From NCBI RefSeq assembly GCF_026344135.1, contig NZ_JAPKNA010000001.1, positions 1,240,001-1,304,000 of the forward strand: a stretch of DNA of 64,000 bases, read 5' to 3'. The notes beneath the pieces were generated by a model. That model saw only the letters and a list, made by a program, of their open reading frames with translations. It was not told the origin of the DNA and ran no database searches. Numbering within the stretch: the first letter of the stretch is position 1; each line of letters begins with the position of its first letter. Source of the stretch: Alcaligenes parafaecalis (GTDB lineage: Bacteria > Pseudomonadota > Gammaproteobacteria > Burkholderiales > Burkholderiaceae_B). This document shows, piece after piece, positions 8,868 through 17,281 of this stretch. The translations under genes were made by a program, and so were the position numbers.

Positions 8868-9658
8868 CACTTTCCTTTGAATTGGGGGGCACGTTTGCCC
8901 AGGAATGCATTAACACCCTCGCGATAATCCTCGGATGCACCCAGCTCACGCATCAGATCGCGCTCCAGGTCCAACTGCTGATCAAGCGAATGGGCATCAC
9001 TGGCATAAATCGCTTTCTTGGCGTAGGCCAGACCTTTGGTCGGCGCCTGCGCAAAATGGGCAGCCAGCTCGTTCAGGCGAGCCTGGAACGCGTCATCGTC
9101 GACACATTCCCAGATCAGGCCCCACTGAGCCGCCTGCTCGGCCGAGAGCTTATCGCCCAGCAAAGACAGACCCATGGCGCGTGCCGTACCCACCAGACGC
9201 GGCAAGAAGAAAGTACCGCCGGTATCAGGCAGCAGGCCCAGACGGCAGAAAGGCTGGATGAAGCTGGCCGAGCGAGTGGCGATCACGATGTCACCGGCCA
9301 AGGCCAGGTTGGCCCCGGCACCGGCGGCCACACCATTCACACCCACTACAACGGGAGCCGCCAGCGCGCGCAGACGACGCACCAGGGGTGCGTAGTATTT
9401 TTCGATGGTGCCACCCAGATCCACGGGAGCATCACCGGCGCTCATCTGACGCTCGGACAAATCCTGACCCGCGCAAAAACCACGGCCATTACCCGTCAGA
9501 ATCAGTACGCGCAGATCCGCGCACTGTTCGACTTTATCCAGCGCCTGAGCCAGCTCACCGTGCATATCGGCCGTAAAGCTGTTGAGCTTGTCGGGACGAT
9601 TCAAGGTAATGCGTGCTACGCCATTTTCTAGCTGAAATTGAATACTTTGGTCAGTCAC
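8867..9658 (-). CDS. paaG: 1,2-epoxyphenylacetyl-CoA isomerase (enoyl-CoA isomerase family)
   Basis: PaaG is a crotonase-fold enzyme that isomerises ring-1,2-epoxyphenylacetyl-CoA to the oxepin-CoA, and also moves a double bond in a later intermediate. The 263-residue protein has the oxyanion-hole segments GRGFCAGQDLSE (near 60-71) and GVNGVAAGAGANLALAGDI (near 105-123), and the catalytic aspartate in LLPDTGG. The start is a GTG at 9658, backed by a very strong AAAGGAGGG eight bases upstream. It lies between paaN and paaI. Confidence 0.94.
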   Translation of the reverse strand: MTDQSIQFQLENGVARITLNRPDKLNSFTADMHGELAQALDKVEQCADLRVLILTGNGRGFCAGQDLSERQMSAGDAPVDLGGTIEKYYAPLVRRLRALAAPVVVGVNGVAAGAGANLALAGDIVIATRSASFIQPFCRLGLLPDTGGTFFLPRLVGTARAMGLSLLGDKLSAEQAAQWGLIWECVDDDAFQARLNELAAHFAQAPTKGLAYAKKAIYASDAHSLDQQLDLERDLMRELGASEDYREGVNAFLGKRAPQFKGK

Positions 9659-9672
9659 CTGGCCACCCTCCT

Positions 9673-11337
9673 TTAGAAATGCCAGCGAGTCTGAACGACA
9701 CGGAAACGGTTAGCGACATAGGCCGAATCCGACAAGGATGCGTTGGCAGCCGGGTTGGCGCCCGTGCCGTGGAAGTCGCTGTAGGCTGCAGTCTGGTTAA
9801 TGAACACAGCGCCGGTCAGGTTCAGGGACAGGGACACGCCGGAACGCTCGGCCATACGCTGAATCTTGGCAGTCACAGCATCATCGGTGCTGTAAGCCGA
9901 CAAGGTCAGTGCGCCGTGCTCGATCACGTTGCGACCTGCCACTTCAATGCTTTGCTCGGTCGACTCGGTTTGCACCACAAACACGATGGGGCCAAACCAT
10001 TCTTGCTGGATTTCAGGCTGGTCCACACGGGCCTGCAAAACCAGCGGTGTGCGTACGCGGGCACCGGGGAATGCGGGGTGTTCCAGCGTCTGGCTGTCAG
10101 CCAGGATAGGCATGCCCAGTTGGCGAGCCTGATCAATACGCTGTGCGCAAGCGTCGTTTTGCACGGCGCCGGTAATTTCAACGGCACGGGCCGGGTCAGA
10201 CACCAGTTTTTGTACAGCCAGAGCCAGGCCTTGAGCCACTTCATCAAAGCTCATCACGCCGTCGGCCGTACGGATACCGTCACGAGGCACGTAGATGTTC
10301 TGAGGAGCGGTACACATCTGGCCGGAGTACAGCGCAAAGGAGAAAGCCAGGTTGCGGGCAACGGCCTTGAAATCTTCAACCGAATCAATAATGACCTGGT
10401 TCACACCGGCTTTTTCGGTGTAGACCAACGCGTGGCGGGCATTTTCTTCCAGCCAGTTACCGTTTTGGCTGCTGCCGGTAAAGTCGATCAGCTTGACGGC
10501 CTTGTTCATCGCCAGTTGCTGTGCGGTATCTTCCGAAGGGTCGTGAGCGGCCAGCAAGACCACATTCGGATTGAAACCGGCTTCAGCCAGCACTTCGCGA
10601 GCGATAGCAACGGTAATAGCCAAAGGCAGGATTGCACCAGGGTGCGGCTTCACAATTACCGTGTTACCGGTTGCCAGGGAAGCAAACAGGCCTGGGTAAC
10701 CGTTCCAGGTCGGGAAGGTGGAGCAACCAATCACCAGACCAATGCCACGGGGCACCACTTTGAACTGCTTCTTCATCTGGATGGGATCGTGCTTGCCCTG
10801 AGGCTTGATCCAGTCAACCAGACCGGGAATGCGAGACATTTCCTGCCAGGCGTAGGCCACGGCTTCCAGTGCGCGTTCCTGAGCGTGAGGACCACCAGCC
10901 TGGAAAGCCATCATGAAGCCCTGACCCGTGGTGTGCTGCACAGCGTGCGCAATCTCGAAGCTGCGCTGATTCAGACGATGCAGAATTTCCAGGCAGATAC
11001 CGACCCAGGCTTGTGGGCCCGCGTCACGCCAGCTATCCAGCGCCAGTTGCGACTGGGCCAGCAATTGGTCCACTGGCACTTTGGGGTAGCGGATGCCCAG
11101 ATCAAAACCAAAAGGCGATTGCTCATTGCCCACTTCACCTTGTGCGCCTTCCAGCGTCAAAGGAAAGGCCTTGCCACGGTAGGCTTCAAAAGCAGCCTGA
11201 CCATCCTGAGCCGCGGTTTCACCATAGGCGCGCGGGCTGGGATTTTCAGGGTAAGCGCTCCAGAAGTTGCGCTCCAGAATACTGCTCAAAGCTTGATCCA
11301 GCGTCGCCCGATGCGTCTTGAAAAAATCTGCTGCCAT
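9673..11337 (-). CDS. paaN: Phenylacetate degradation aldehyde dehydrogenase PaaN
   Basis: A 554-residue aldehyde dehydrogenase of the PaaN_2 type (TIGR02288 by resemblance). It should oxidise 3-oxo-5,6-dehydrosuberyl-CoA semialdehyde, the ring-opened aldehyde, with NADP. The catalytic cysteine is in SGQMCTAPQNIYVPRDG, the nucleotide-binding stretch is FTGSSQNGNWLEENA, and IGLVIGCSTFPTWNGYPGLF is conserved. Unlike E. coli PaaZ it lacks a C-terminal MaoC hydratase domain, so the ring-opening hydrolase must be encoded elsewhere. AGGAG lies 10 bases before the ATG. Confidence 0.92.
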   Translation of the reverse strand: MAADFFKTHRATLDQALSSILERNFWSAYPENPSPRAYGETAAQDGQAAFEAYRGKAFPLTLEGAQGEVGNEQSPFGFDLGIRYPKVPVDQLLAQSQLALDSWRDAGPQAWVGICLEILHRLNQRSFEIAHAVQHTTGQGFMMAFQAGGPHAQERALEAVAYAWQEMSRIPGLVDWIKPQGKHDPIQMKKQFKVVPRGIGLVIGCSTFPTWNGYPGLFASLATGNTVIVKPHPGAILPLAITVAIAREVLAEAGFNPNVVLLAAHDPSEDTAQQLAMNKAVKLIDFTGSSQNGNWLEENARHALVYTEKAGVNQVIIDSVEDFKAVARNLAFSFALYSGQMCTAPQNIYVPRDGIRTADGVMSFDEVAQGLALAVQKLVSDPARAVEITGAVQNDACAQRIDQARQLGMPILADSQTLEHPAFPGARVRTPLVLQARVDQPEIQQEWFGPIVFVVQTESTEQSIEVAGRNVIEHGALTLSAYSTDDAVTAKIQRMAERSGVSLSLNLTGAVFINQTAAYSDFHGTGANPAANASLSDSAYVANRFRVVQTRWHF

Positions 11338-11420
11338 ACAATGTGCTCCTGAAACTAGTAGGACGCCAAGCTGGGAAGCTGGCGTCCAGATTCTTGAAAA
11401 ACCGCTTGTTTGCTGCGGTC

Positions 11421-12503
11421 TTAGGTTTCCTGATCGAAGTCAATGACCACCCGGTCGGTGACCGGGAAGCTTTGACAACTGAGCACGAAACCGCGGGCTA
11501 CTTCGTAATCTTCCAGTGCAAAGTTGGCGTCCATGTCCACTTCGCCCTCTACCACTTTGCAACGGCAGGTGGAACAAACCCCACCTTTACAGGAGTAAGG
11601 CAATTCCAGCCCTTGCTCCAGCGCCGCGTCCAAAATACTGCTGTTGCTCTTGCTGATGGTCAGGTTGCGGGTGATACCGTCCTGAATCACGGTCAGCTCG
11701 CACTCTTCCTTGCCCGGAGCCTTGCGCGACTCCTCGCCCGTACGCAGGGCACGGGGGCCTTTAGGCGCACCAAACAGCTCGAACTTGATCTGGGATTTTT
11801 CCAGGCCATTTTCCTGCAAGGCAGCGACTACCTGCTCGCTCATGTCCTGGGGACCGCAGACAAAGGCCACATCCACACTGCTGGGATCAAACCATTGCTG
11901 CATCAACTGGCGTACTTTTTCGCCATCCAGACGACCATTGAAGAGGTCAATATCCTGCGTTTCCCGGCTCATGATATACACGATGGAGAAACGTTCCATA
12001 TAGGTGTTTTTCAGGTCCTCGATCTCTTCGCGGAACATGATGGCCGAGGAAGCACGGTTACCGAAAAACAGCGTGAAAGTGGAATTAGCCTCGGTATCCA
12101 GCGCGGTTTTCACCAGCGACAGAATCGGCGTGATTCCGCTACCCACCGCAAAGGCAGCGTAACGGTGAGCCTGGCTGGGATCAAAGTCCACAGTGAAATT
12201 GCCATCCGGTGGCATCACTTCCAGGGAAGCTCCCGCCTCCAGATTGCTATTCGCCCAGGTGGAGAACGCACCATCATTCACACGCTTGATCGCCACACGC
12301 AGCAAACGGTCGTGCGGCGCCGCACAGATCGAATAGGAGCGACGCAGTTCCTGGCCGTCCAGATGGGTACGCAAGGTCAGGTACTGACCGGGGCGGAACT
12401 GAAACACATCCTGCAAATCGTCGGGCACGGTAAAGGCCACCACCACGGCGTCGCGGGTGCTGCGGGAGACCGAGGCCACAGGAAGAGAATAAAACTGACT
12501 CAT
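11421..12503 (-). CDS. paaE: Phenylacetyl-CoA epoxidase reductase subunit
   Basis: PaaE passes electrons from NADPH through FAD and a 2Fe-2S cluster to the PaaAC oxygenase. The 360-residue protein has an N-terminal ferredoxin-reductase domain (RPGQYLTL, RRSYSICAAP for FAD; VGSGITPILSLVKT for NADPH) and a C-terminal plant-type ferredoxin with cysteines in LPYSCKGGVCSTCRCKV and LSCQS. The open frame extends to 12584, but that overlaps paaD; the ATG at 12503 leaves a 4-base gap and matches the family start MSQFYSL. Confidence 0.96.
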   Translation of the reverse strand: MSQFYSLPVASVSRSTRDAVVVAFTVPDDLQDVFQFRPGQYLTLRTHLDGQELRRSYSICAAPHDRLLRVAIKRVNDGAFSTWANSNLEAGASLEVMPPDGNFTVDFDPSQAHRYAAFAVGSGITPILSLVKTALDTEANSTFTLFFGNRASSAIMFREEIEDLKNTYMERFSIVYIMSRETQDIDLFNGRLDGEKVRQLMQQWFDPSSVDVAFVCGPQDMSEQVVAALQENGLEKSQIKFELFGAPKGPRALRTGEESRKAPGKEECELTVIQDGITRNLTISKSNSSILDAALEQGLELPYSCKGGVCSTCRCKVVEGEVDMDANFALEDYEVARGFVLSCQSFPVTDRVVIDFDQET

Positions 12504-12507
12504 AGGA

Positions 12508-13008
12508 CTAATGCGCCTTAAAGTAATCGAATGGTTCACCGCAGCTAATGCAGCGATACAGCGCCTTACAGGGTGTGGAGCCAAACTGGCTGATCACCCG
12601 TGTATGCGTGGACCCGCATTGAGGACAGGCCACCACGGGCGCCTCGGGCTGACGGAGCAAACCAGAAATATCAACCGCATTTTGGGCTGGAGGAGCGATG
12701 CCGTAATCGCGCAAGGCCAGCTTGCCCTGCTCGCTCATCCAATCGGTCGTCCAGGCCGGAGACAACTTGGTATCCACCCGAACCTGCTCGATACCGGCCT
12801 GCTGCAAAGCCTGCTCAATGGAGTGGCTCATCTCGTACATCGCCGGACAACCGGAGTAGGTCGGTGTGATGGTGACCACACACACGCCCTCCTCCCAGTT
12901 CACATCACGCACAATGCCCAGGTCCAGCAAGGAGATCACGGGGATCTCCGGATCGGGAACCGTAGCCAATACGTGCATGACCTGCTCGGTGCTCCAGGTC
13001 TGTGTCAT
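12508..13008 (-). CDS. paaD: Phenylacetyl-CoA epoxidase assembly protein PaaD
   Basis: PaaD is a MIP18/DUF59-family protein thought to help assemble or repair the metal centres of the epoxidase. The 166-residue protein has the DUF59 core, VPDPEIPVISLLDLGIVRDV and PTYSGCPAMYEM, and a C-terminal zinc-ribbon-like tail, CPQCGSTHT...CKALYRCISCGEPFDYFKAH. The frame is open upstream into paaC, but the ATG at 13008 (MTQTWSTEQV) leaves a 5-base gap after paaC and fits the family. Confidence 0.93.
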   Translation of the reverse strand: MTQTWSTEQVMHVLATVPDPEIPVISLLDLGIVRDVNWEEGVCVVTITPTYSGCPAMYEMSHSIEQALQQAGIEQVRVDTKLSPAWTTDWMSEQGKLALRDYGIAPPAQNAVDISGLLRQPEAPVVACPQCGSTHTRVISQFGSTPCKALYRCISCGEPFDYFKAH

Positions 13009-13013
13009 GACGA

Positions 13014-13778
13014 TCACCAGCGAGCGTCGGGGTACATACGTGGCAGATGCTGCATTTCTGCCAGCAGAAACCCTAACGCTTCCGTGTGACGGCCTTGCGG
13101 GCCACCGCGATACGCTTTGTGCTGAGCATCCTGCTCGGCCGGGCAACGCAAGGTGGCGCGTTCCAGCACAGACTGAATGTAAGCCAGGCAAGGCTCCCAC
13201 AGGCTGGCCATCAAGGGCACGGCCTGACGCTGGGCCAGTTCCTCGGTGACTTCGTCATCCAGGAACAATTCGCCGGTGTAGTACCAGGCCTCATCAATCG
13301 CTTGTTGCATGCGCTGATGGCTTTCTGGCGTACCGTCGCCCAGACGCACGATCAGATCGGTCGAGCGGCGCAGGTGATACAGCACTTCTTTATGCCCTTT
13401 CTGAGCAATGGCACGAATCTGCTCGTCGCTGGATTCGACCAACTGCTCCAGCAAGAAGCAATGCCAGGCATCAAACAGGAATTGACGTGCCAGGGTTTCG
13501 CCGTAATGACCGTTTTCACGCTCGACCAACAGGTAGTTGGTGTACTCGTGCACATCACGGTGATAAGCCAGACGATCTTCGTCACGGCCCTGACCTTCGG
13601 TCTCGCCAGCCAGTGTCAGCCACATGCGGGCCTGACCCAGCAAGTCCAGTGCGGTATTGGCACAGGCCAGCTCTTCTTCCAGTGCCGGACCGTGGCCCGT
13701 CCACTCACCCAGACGCTGAGCCAGCACCAAGTTGGAATCGCCCATGCGCAGGGCGTAGGAAAATAAGGCTTTATCCAT
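13014..13778 (-). CDS. paaC: Phenylacetyl-CoA epoxidase structural subunit PaaC
   Basis: PaaC is the ferritin-like partner of the catalytic PaaA subunit in the 1,2-phenylacetyl-CoA epoxidase. The 254-residue protein is all-helical, with ANTALDLLGQARMWLTLAGE, DRLAYHRDVHEYTNYLLVE and TPESHQRMQQAIDEAWYYTG as recognisable segments. The start at 13778 has an AGGA upstream. It is in the conserved order A-B-C-D-E. Confidence 0.95.
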   Translation of the reverse strand: MDKALFSYALRMGDSNLVLAQRLGEWTGHGPALEEELACANTALDLLGQARMWLTLAGETEGQGRDEDRLAYHRDVHEYTNYLLVERENGHYGETLARQFLFDAWHCFLLEQLVESSDEQIRAIAQKGHKEVLYHLRRSTDLIVRLGDGTPESHQRMQQAIDEAWYYTGELFLDDEVTEELAQRQAVPLMASLWEPCLAYIQSVLERATLRCPAEQDAQHKAYRGGPQGRHTEALGFLLAEMQHLPRMYPDARW

Positions 13779-13786
13779 ACCGATTC

Positions 13787-14071
13787 CTACATATTGATGC
13801 CGTCAGGCATGGGGAAAAACGTAGGGTGACGATAGACCTTGGTGTTGGAAGGCTCGAACAGCGGGCCTTTGTCGCCAGGGCTGGACGCCGCGATATCTGC
13901 CGCACGCACAACCCAGATGCTCACGCCTTCGTTACGACGGGTGTAGACATCACGGGCATTGTTGATCGCCATTTCGGCGTCCGGAGCGTGCAGGCTGCCT
14001 ACGTGTTTGTGGGCCAGGCCGTGCTGGCTGCGAATAAAGATTTCCCACAGGGGCCAATCGTTCTTGCTCAT
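13787..14071 (-). CDS. paaB: Phenylacetyl-CoA epoxidase subunit PaaB
   Basis: PaaB is a small subunit needed for the full epoxidase assembly, bridging PaaAC units. The 94-residue protein starts MSKNDWPLWEIFIRSQHGLA and contains HVGSLHAPDAEMAINNARDVYTRR, both typical, at the usual length. The frame is open to 14107, but the ATG at 14071 has an AAGGAA upstream and gives the known N-terminus. Confidence 0.95.
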   Translation of the reverse strand: MSKNDWPLWEIFIRSQHGLAHKHVGSLHAPDAEMAINNARDVYTRRNEGVSIWVVRAADIAASSPGDKGPLFEPSNTKVYRHPTFFPMPDGINM

Positions 14072-14165
14072 AACTGAAAATTCCTTGCTGTGCAGCGGCG
14101 CGGTCAAAGCGCCTGCTGCGAATCGGATCGAATCAGAAACCGTGCCGGTTTCTTAGCCTTATTGA

Positions 14166-15158
14166 TCAGGCCACCTTGCGGACGGCTTCCTGCTTTTGGG
14201 CATGTGCCTCCAGGGCATCACGGAACCAGGCGCCGTTCTCGTGGGCCTGGACTCGAGCCTGGAGTCGCTCACGATTACAGGGACCGTTGCCCTTGATCAC
14301 TGCCCAGAATTCTTCCCAGTCAATCTCGCCAAAGTCGTAGTGACCGCGCTCTTCGTTCCAGCGCAGATCAGGATCAGGAATGGTCAGGCCCAGGTATTCG
14401 GCCTGAGGCACGGTCTGGTCCACCATCTTCTGGCGCAGCTCGTCGTTGGAGAACAGCTTGATCTTCCACTGCATGGACTGGGCGCTATTGGTGGAGTCTG
14501 CGTCCGAAGGACCGAACATCATCAAGGCAGGCCACCACCAGCGGTTAATGGAATCCTGAACCATGGCCTTTTGCTCTGGTGTGCCGTGCAGGCACATCTG
14601 GATCAACAGGTCGTAACCCTGGCGCTGGTGGAAGGACTCTTCTTTACACACGCGCACCATGGCACGGGCGTAAGGGCCGTAAGAACAACGGCACAGCGGA
14701 ATCTGGTTGATGATGGCTGAACCGTCGACCAGCCAGCCAACCATGCCAATATCGGCCCAGTTCAGCGTAGGGTAATTAAAAATGCTGGAGTACTTGGCTT
14801 TGCCCGACAGCAGGTCGTCGACCAGCTTGTCACGGCCTACGCCCAGTGTTTCAGCAGCGCTGTACAGATACAGACCGTGACCGGCCTCGTCCTGCACCTT
14901 GGCCATCAAAATGGCTTTGCGCTTGAGCGAGGGTGCGCGGGTAATCCAGTTGCCTTCAGGCAGCATCCCGACGATCTCGGAGTGCGCGTGCTGAGAGATC
15001 TGGCGCACCAAGGTTTTGCGATAGGCTTCGGGCATCCAGTCCCTGGCTTCGATGCGGACACCCTCATCGATGCGCTCTTGGAACCGACGTTCTTCGTCGG
15101 ACATCTGCTCGATATCCTGGACCTGCTTGACGCCTGTCTCTACAAGTTGTGCATACAT
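14166..15158 (-). CDS. paaA: Phenylacetyl-CoA epoxidase catalytic subunit PaaA
   Basis: PaaA is the diiron catalytic subunit that epoxidises phenylacetyl-CoA with O2. The 330-residue protein has ferritin-like iron ligands in RIEARDW, VQDEAGHGLYLYSAAETLG and CKEESFHQRQGYDLLIQM. The ATG at 15158 is preferred because a GGGGA lies at a good distance; an ATG two codons earlier would have its purine run directly adjacent. It is the first gene of the operon, 95 bases before paaB and about 60 bases after the predicted transcription start. Confidence 0.97.
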   Translation of the reverse strand: MYAQLVETGVKQVQDIEQMSDEERRFQERIDEGVRIEARDWMPEAYRKTLVRQISQHAHSEIVGMLPEGNWITRAPSLKRKAILMAKVQDEAGHGLYLYSAAETLGVGRDKLVDDLLSGKAKYSSIFNYPTLNWADIGMVGWLVDGSAIINQIPLCRCSYGPYARAMVRVCKEESFHQRQGYDLLIQMCLHGTPEQKAMVQDSINRWWWPALMMFGPSDADSTNSAQSMQWKIKLFSNDELRQKMVDQTVPQAEYLGLTIPDPDLRWNEERGHYDFGEIDWEEFWAVIKGNGPCNRERLQARVQAHENGAWFRDALEAHAQKQEAVRKVA

Positions 15159-15189
15159 GACCATCCCCGGTAAGAGTGCAGAAAGCGCC

Positions 15190-15204
15190 AAACAAACTTT
15201 GTTT
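15190..15204. promoter_or_regulatory. Palindrome in the paa leader, candidate repressor operator
   Basis: A perfect dyad, AAACAAA-C-TTTGTTT, lies about 16-30 bases downstream of the predicted paaA transcription start, a typical place for a repressor. No paaR or paaX gene is in the window, so the binding protein is unknown. Confidence 0.55.
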
Positions 15205-15226
15205 CGACGCAAACCATATACACTTC

Positions 15227-15255
15227 ATTATTTAATACGAAAAATGTGATGTCAA
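15227..15255 (-). promoter_or_regulatory. Predicted paaA sigma-70 promoter
   Basis: On the minus strand a perfect TTGACA (15255-15250) is followed after 17 bases by AATAAT (15232-15227). A CRP-like half-palindrome, TGTGA-N6-TCGCA (15245-15260), overlaps the -35. An ATACG (15235-15239) and CGTAT (15265-15269) pair flanks the -35. Sequence match only, but the -35 and spacing are ideal. Confidence 0.7.
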
Positions 15256-15314
15256 TCGCAAAACCGTATCATATGGCCTCAGAACAGATGCTTTAAGGGT
15301 AAATACTTAGACAT

Positions 15315-15353
15315 AAAAAAACCGAGGAGCGACAAATCGCTATCCTCGGTTTT
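15315..15353 (-). terminator. Intrinsic terminator of orn
   Basis: On the minus strand the stem AAAACCGAGGATAGCGA / TCGCTCCTCGGTTTT (with a small bulge) ends in a run of seven T. It lies about 90 bases after the orn stop and insulates the paa promoter from orn. Confidence 0.85.
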
Positions 15354-15444
15354 GATCCTGCCAATGCGTCTTTGCTCAAGGGCTGCAGACAGGTCGCAGA
15401 CCATGCCTGGGCCAACGCAACATCCGCCTTGCCCCCCTCTCCGT

Positions 15445-15990
15445 TTACAGGCGGATAAAGTGCTCGCGGTAGTGCTTCAGCTCGTCAATGGACTCGTAAA
15501 TATCAGCCAAAGCCTCGTGGCGGCTTTGTTTGACGAAACTTTTAACCACTTCAGGCTTCCAACGCAAAGCCAGCTCTTTCAAGGTGCTGACATCCAGATT
15601 GCGATAGTGGAAGAAGGCCTCCAGACGAGGCATGTAGCGGTACATGAAACGACGATCCTGGCTGATGGTGTTGCCACACAAAGGGGACTTGCCAGCCGGA
15701 ACGTGTTCTTTCAGGAACTCCAGCAACTGGTCCTCGGCCTGCGCTTCGGTCAGGGTGGACGCTTTGACCTTGTCGATCAGGCCACTGCGGCCATGCGTCC
15801 CTTTATTCCAGGCATCCATGCCGTCGAGCAATTGATTGCTTTGATGAACCACCAGAACCGGACCTTCGGCCACCAGGGTCAAGTCTGCCTCTGTGACTAC
15901 AACCGCAACTTCGATGATGCGCTCTTTGTCCGGATCCAGTCCCGTCATCTCCATATCGAGCCAGACCAGACGCTGTGTATGAACCGCCAT
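15445..15990 (-). CDS. orn: Oligoribonuclease
   Basis: Orn is a DEDDh 3'-5' exonuclease that degrades 2-5 nt RNAs, including the pGpG product of cyclic-di-GMP turnover. At 181 residues it equals E. coli Orn. The first exonuclease motif is LVWLDMEMTGLDPDKERIIE; the second is PLCGNTISQDRRFMYRYMP; the third is SRHEALADIYESIDEL. The frame opens 8 codons earlier, but the ATG at 15990 has a GAGGA upstream and gives the family N-terminus. It is divergent from the M48 protease gene, 43 bases apart. Confidence 0.96.
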   Translation of the reverse strand: MAVHTQRLVWLDMEMTGLDPDKERIIEVAVVVTEADLTLVAEGPVLVVHQSNQLLDGMDAWNKGTHGRSGLIDKVKASTLTEAQAEDQLLEFLKEHVPAGKSPLCGNTISQDRRFMYRYMPRLEAFFHYRNLDVSTLKELALRWKPEVVKSFVKQSRHEALADIYESIDELKHYREHFIRL

Positions 15991-16033
15991 ATAATCATTC
16001 CTCAAAACGCCCATTTTACATATAGCTGCCTAC

Positions 16034-17281
16034 ATGCTGACCTTGTTGTTCATTATCTTTCTGCTTGCGGATGTTTTGCTGCGCTTTTATTTAGGCCTGC
16101 GGCAGATCCGGCACGTGTACCGTCATCAGAACGAAGTACCTGCCGAGTTTTCCGAACGCATTGGCCTGCATAGCCACCAGCGTGCAGCGCGCTACACCAT
16201 TGCACGCACCCGATTGGGCTTAAGCGAACGCCTGGTCGAAGCCATTGTCTTGCTGGGCTTTACGCTGTTGGGCGGCCTGGAATGGCTGGATATCGTCCTG
16301 AGCAACTGGATCAGCCACGAGTTACTGCGTCAACTGAGCCTGATTGGTGCCGTGCTGGCGATTATGGGGGTGGTTGGCCTGCCCTTTGCCTGGTATCGCA
16401 AGTTTGTGCTGGAAGCCCGTTTTGGCTTTAACCGCATGAAACCCGCCCTGTTTTTTGCAGACACCGCCAAAACCTTGATCATCGTGCTGATTCTGGGCAC
16501 GCCCTTGTGCGCTGCCCTGCTTAGCCTGATGGCCTGGGCAGGTCCTGCCTGGCCCTGGTATGGCTGGGGCTTGTGGCTGGTGTTCAATTTGCTGGTGCTG
16601 TGGCTGTACCCACGCGTCATCGCCCCCCTCTTCAACACGTTCAAGCCGCTGGACGACGCCAGCTTGCGTGACCGCATTAATGCTCTGGCCCAACGCTGCG
16701 GTTTTCAGACCAATGGCTTGTACGTGATGGACGGCTCGCGCCGCTCGGCTCACGGCAACGCCTACTTCACCGGCCTGGGCCGCCAAAAACGGATCGTTTT
16801 TTTTGATACCTTGCTGAACAAGCTGCAGCCTGAGGAAGTGGAAGCCGTATTGGCCCATGAACTGGGCCACTTCAAGCATCGCCATATTCAACGTCGACTG
16901 CTGATCAGCGTTGTCACCTCGCTGATCTTTTTCCTGCTGGCAGGCTGGGCCTGGGGGCACGTCGACTTTTATACGGGCCTGGGTGTGATTCCTCAACTGG
17001 ATCACGCCAATGATGCCCTGGCCCTGATTCTGTTCTTCATGGTGGTGCCCACCTTCACTTTCTGGATGGGCCCCTTGAGCGCCCTGCTGTCACGCCGTGA
17101 CGAATATCAGGCGGACAGCTTTGCGGCCGAGCACAGCCAAGCCCAGGACTTGATCAGCGCCCTACTGAAACTCTATAACGACAACGCAGCTACCTTGACG
17201 CCCGACCCCATGCATTCTGCCTTTTACGACAGCCACCCCAACGCGATTGATCGCATCCGACACCTGAAAAGCCTGGCATGA
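16034..17281 (+). CDS. M48 family (Ste24-like) membrane zinc metalloprotease
   Basis: A 415-residue integral membrane protease related to CAAX prenyl protease 1 (Ste24). It has an N-terminal transmembrane bundle, the zinc motif HELGH at about 275-279, and the third-ligand motif EYQADSFAAEH near the C-terminus. RFGFNRMKPALFFADTAK is conserved in the bacterial branch. Bacteria lack CAAX proteins, so the likely role is membrane-protein quality control. The stop overlaps rsgA by 4 bases (ATGA), a linkage seen in many betaproteobacteria. Confidence 0.9.
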   Translation: MLTLLFIIFLLADVLLRFYLGLRQIRHVYRHQNEVPAEFSERIGLHSHQRAARYTIARTRLGLSERLVEAIVLLGFTLLGGLEWLDIVLSNWISHELLRQLSLIGAVLAIMGVVGLPFAWYRKFVLEARFGFNRMKPALFFADTAKTLIIVLILGTPLCAALLSLMAWAGPAWPWYGWGLWLVFNLLVLWLYPRVIAPLFNTFKPLDDASLRDRINALAQRCGFQTNGLYVMDGSRRSAHGNAYFTGLGRQKRIVFFDTLLNKLQPEEVEAVLAHELGHFKHRHIQRRLLISVVTSLIFFLLAGWAWGHVDFYTGLGVIPQLDHANDALALILFFMVVPTFTFWMGPLSALLSRRDEYQADSFAAEHSQAQDLISALLKLYNDNAATLTPDPMHSAFYDSHPNAIDRIRHLKSLA

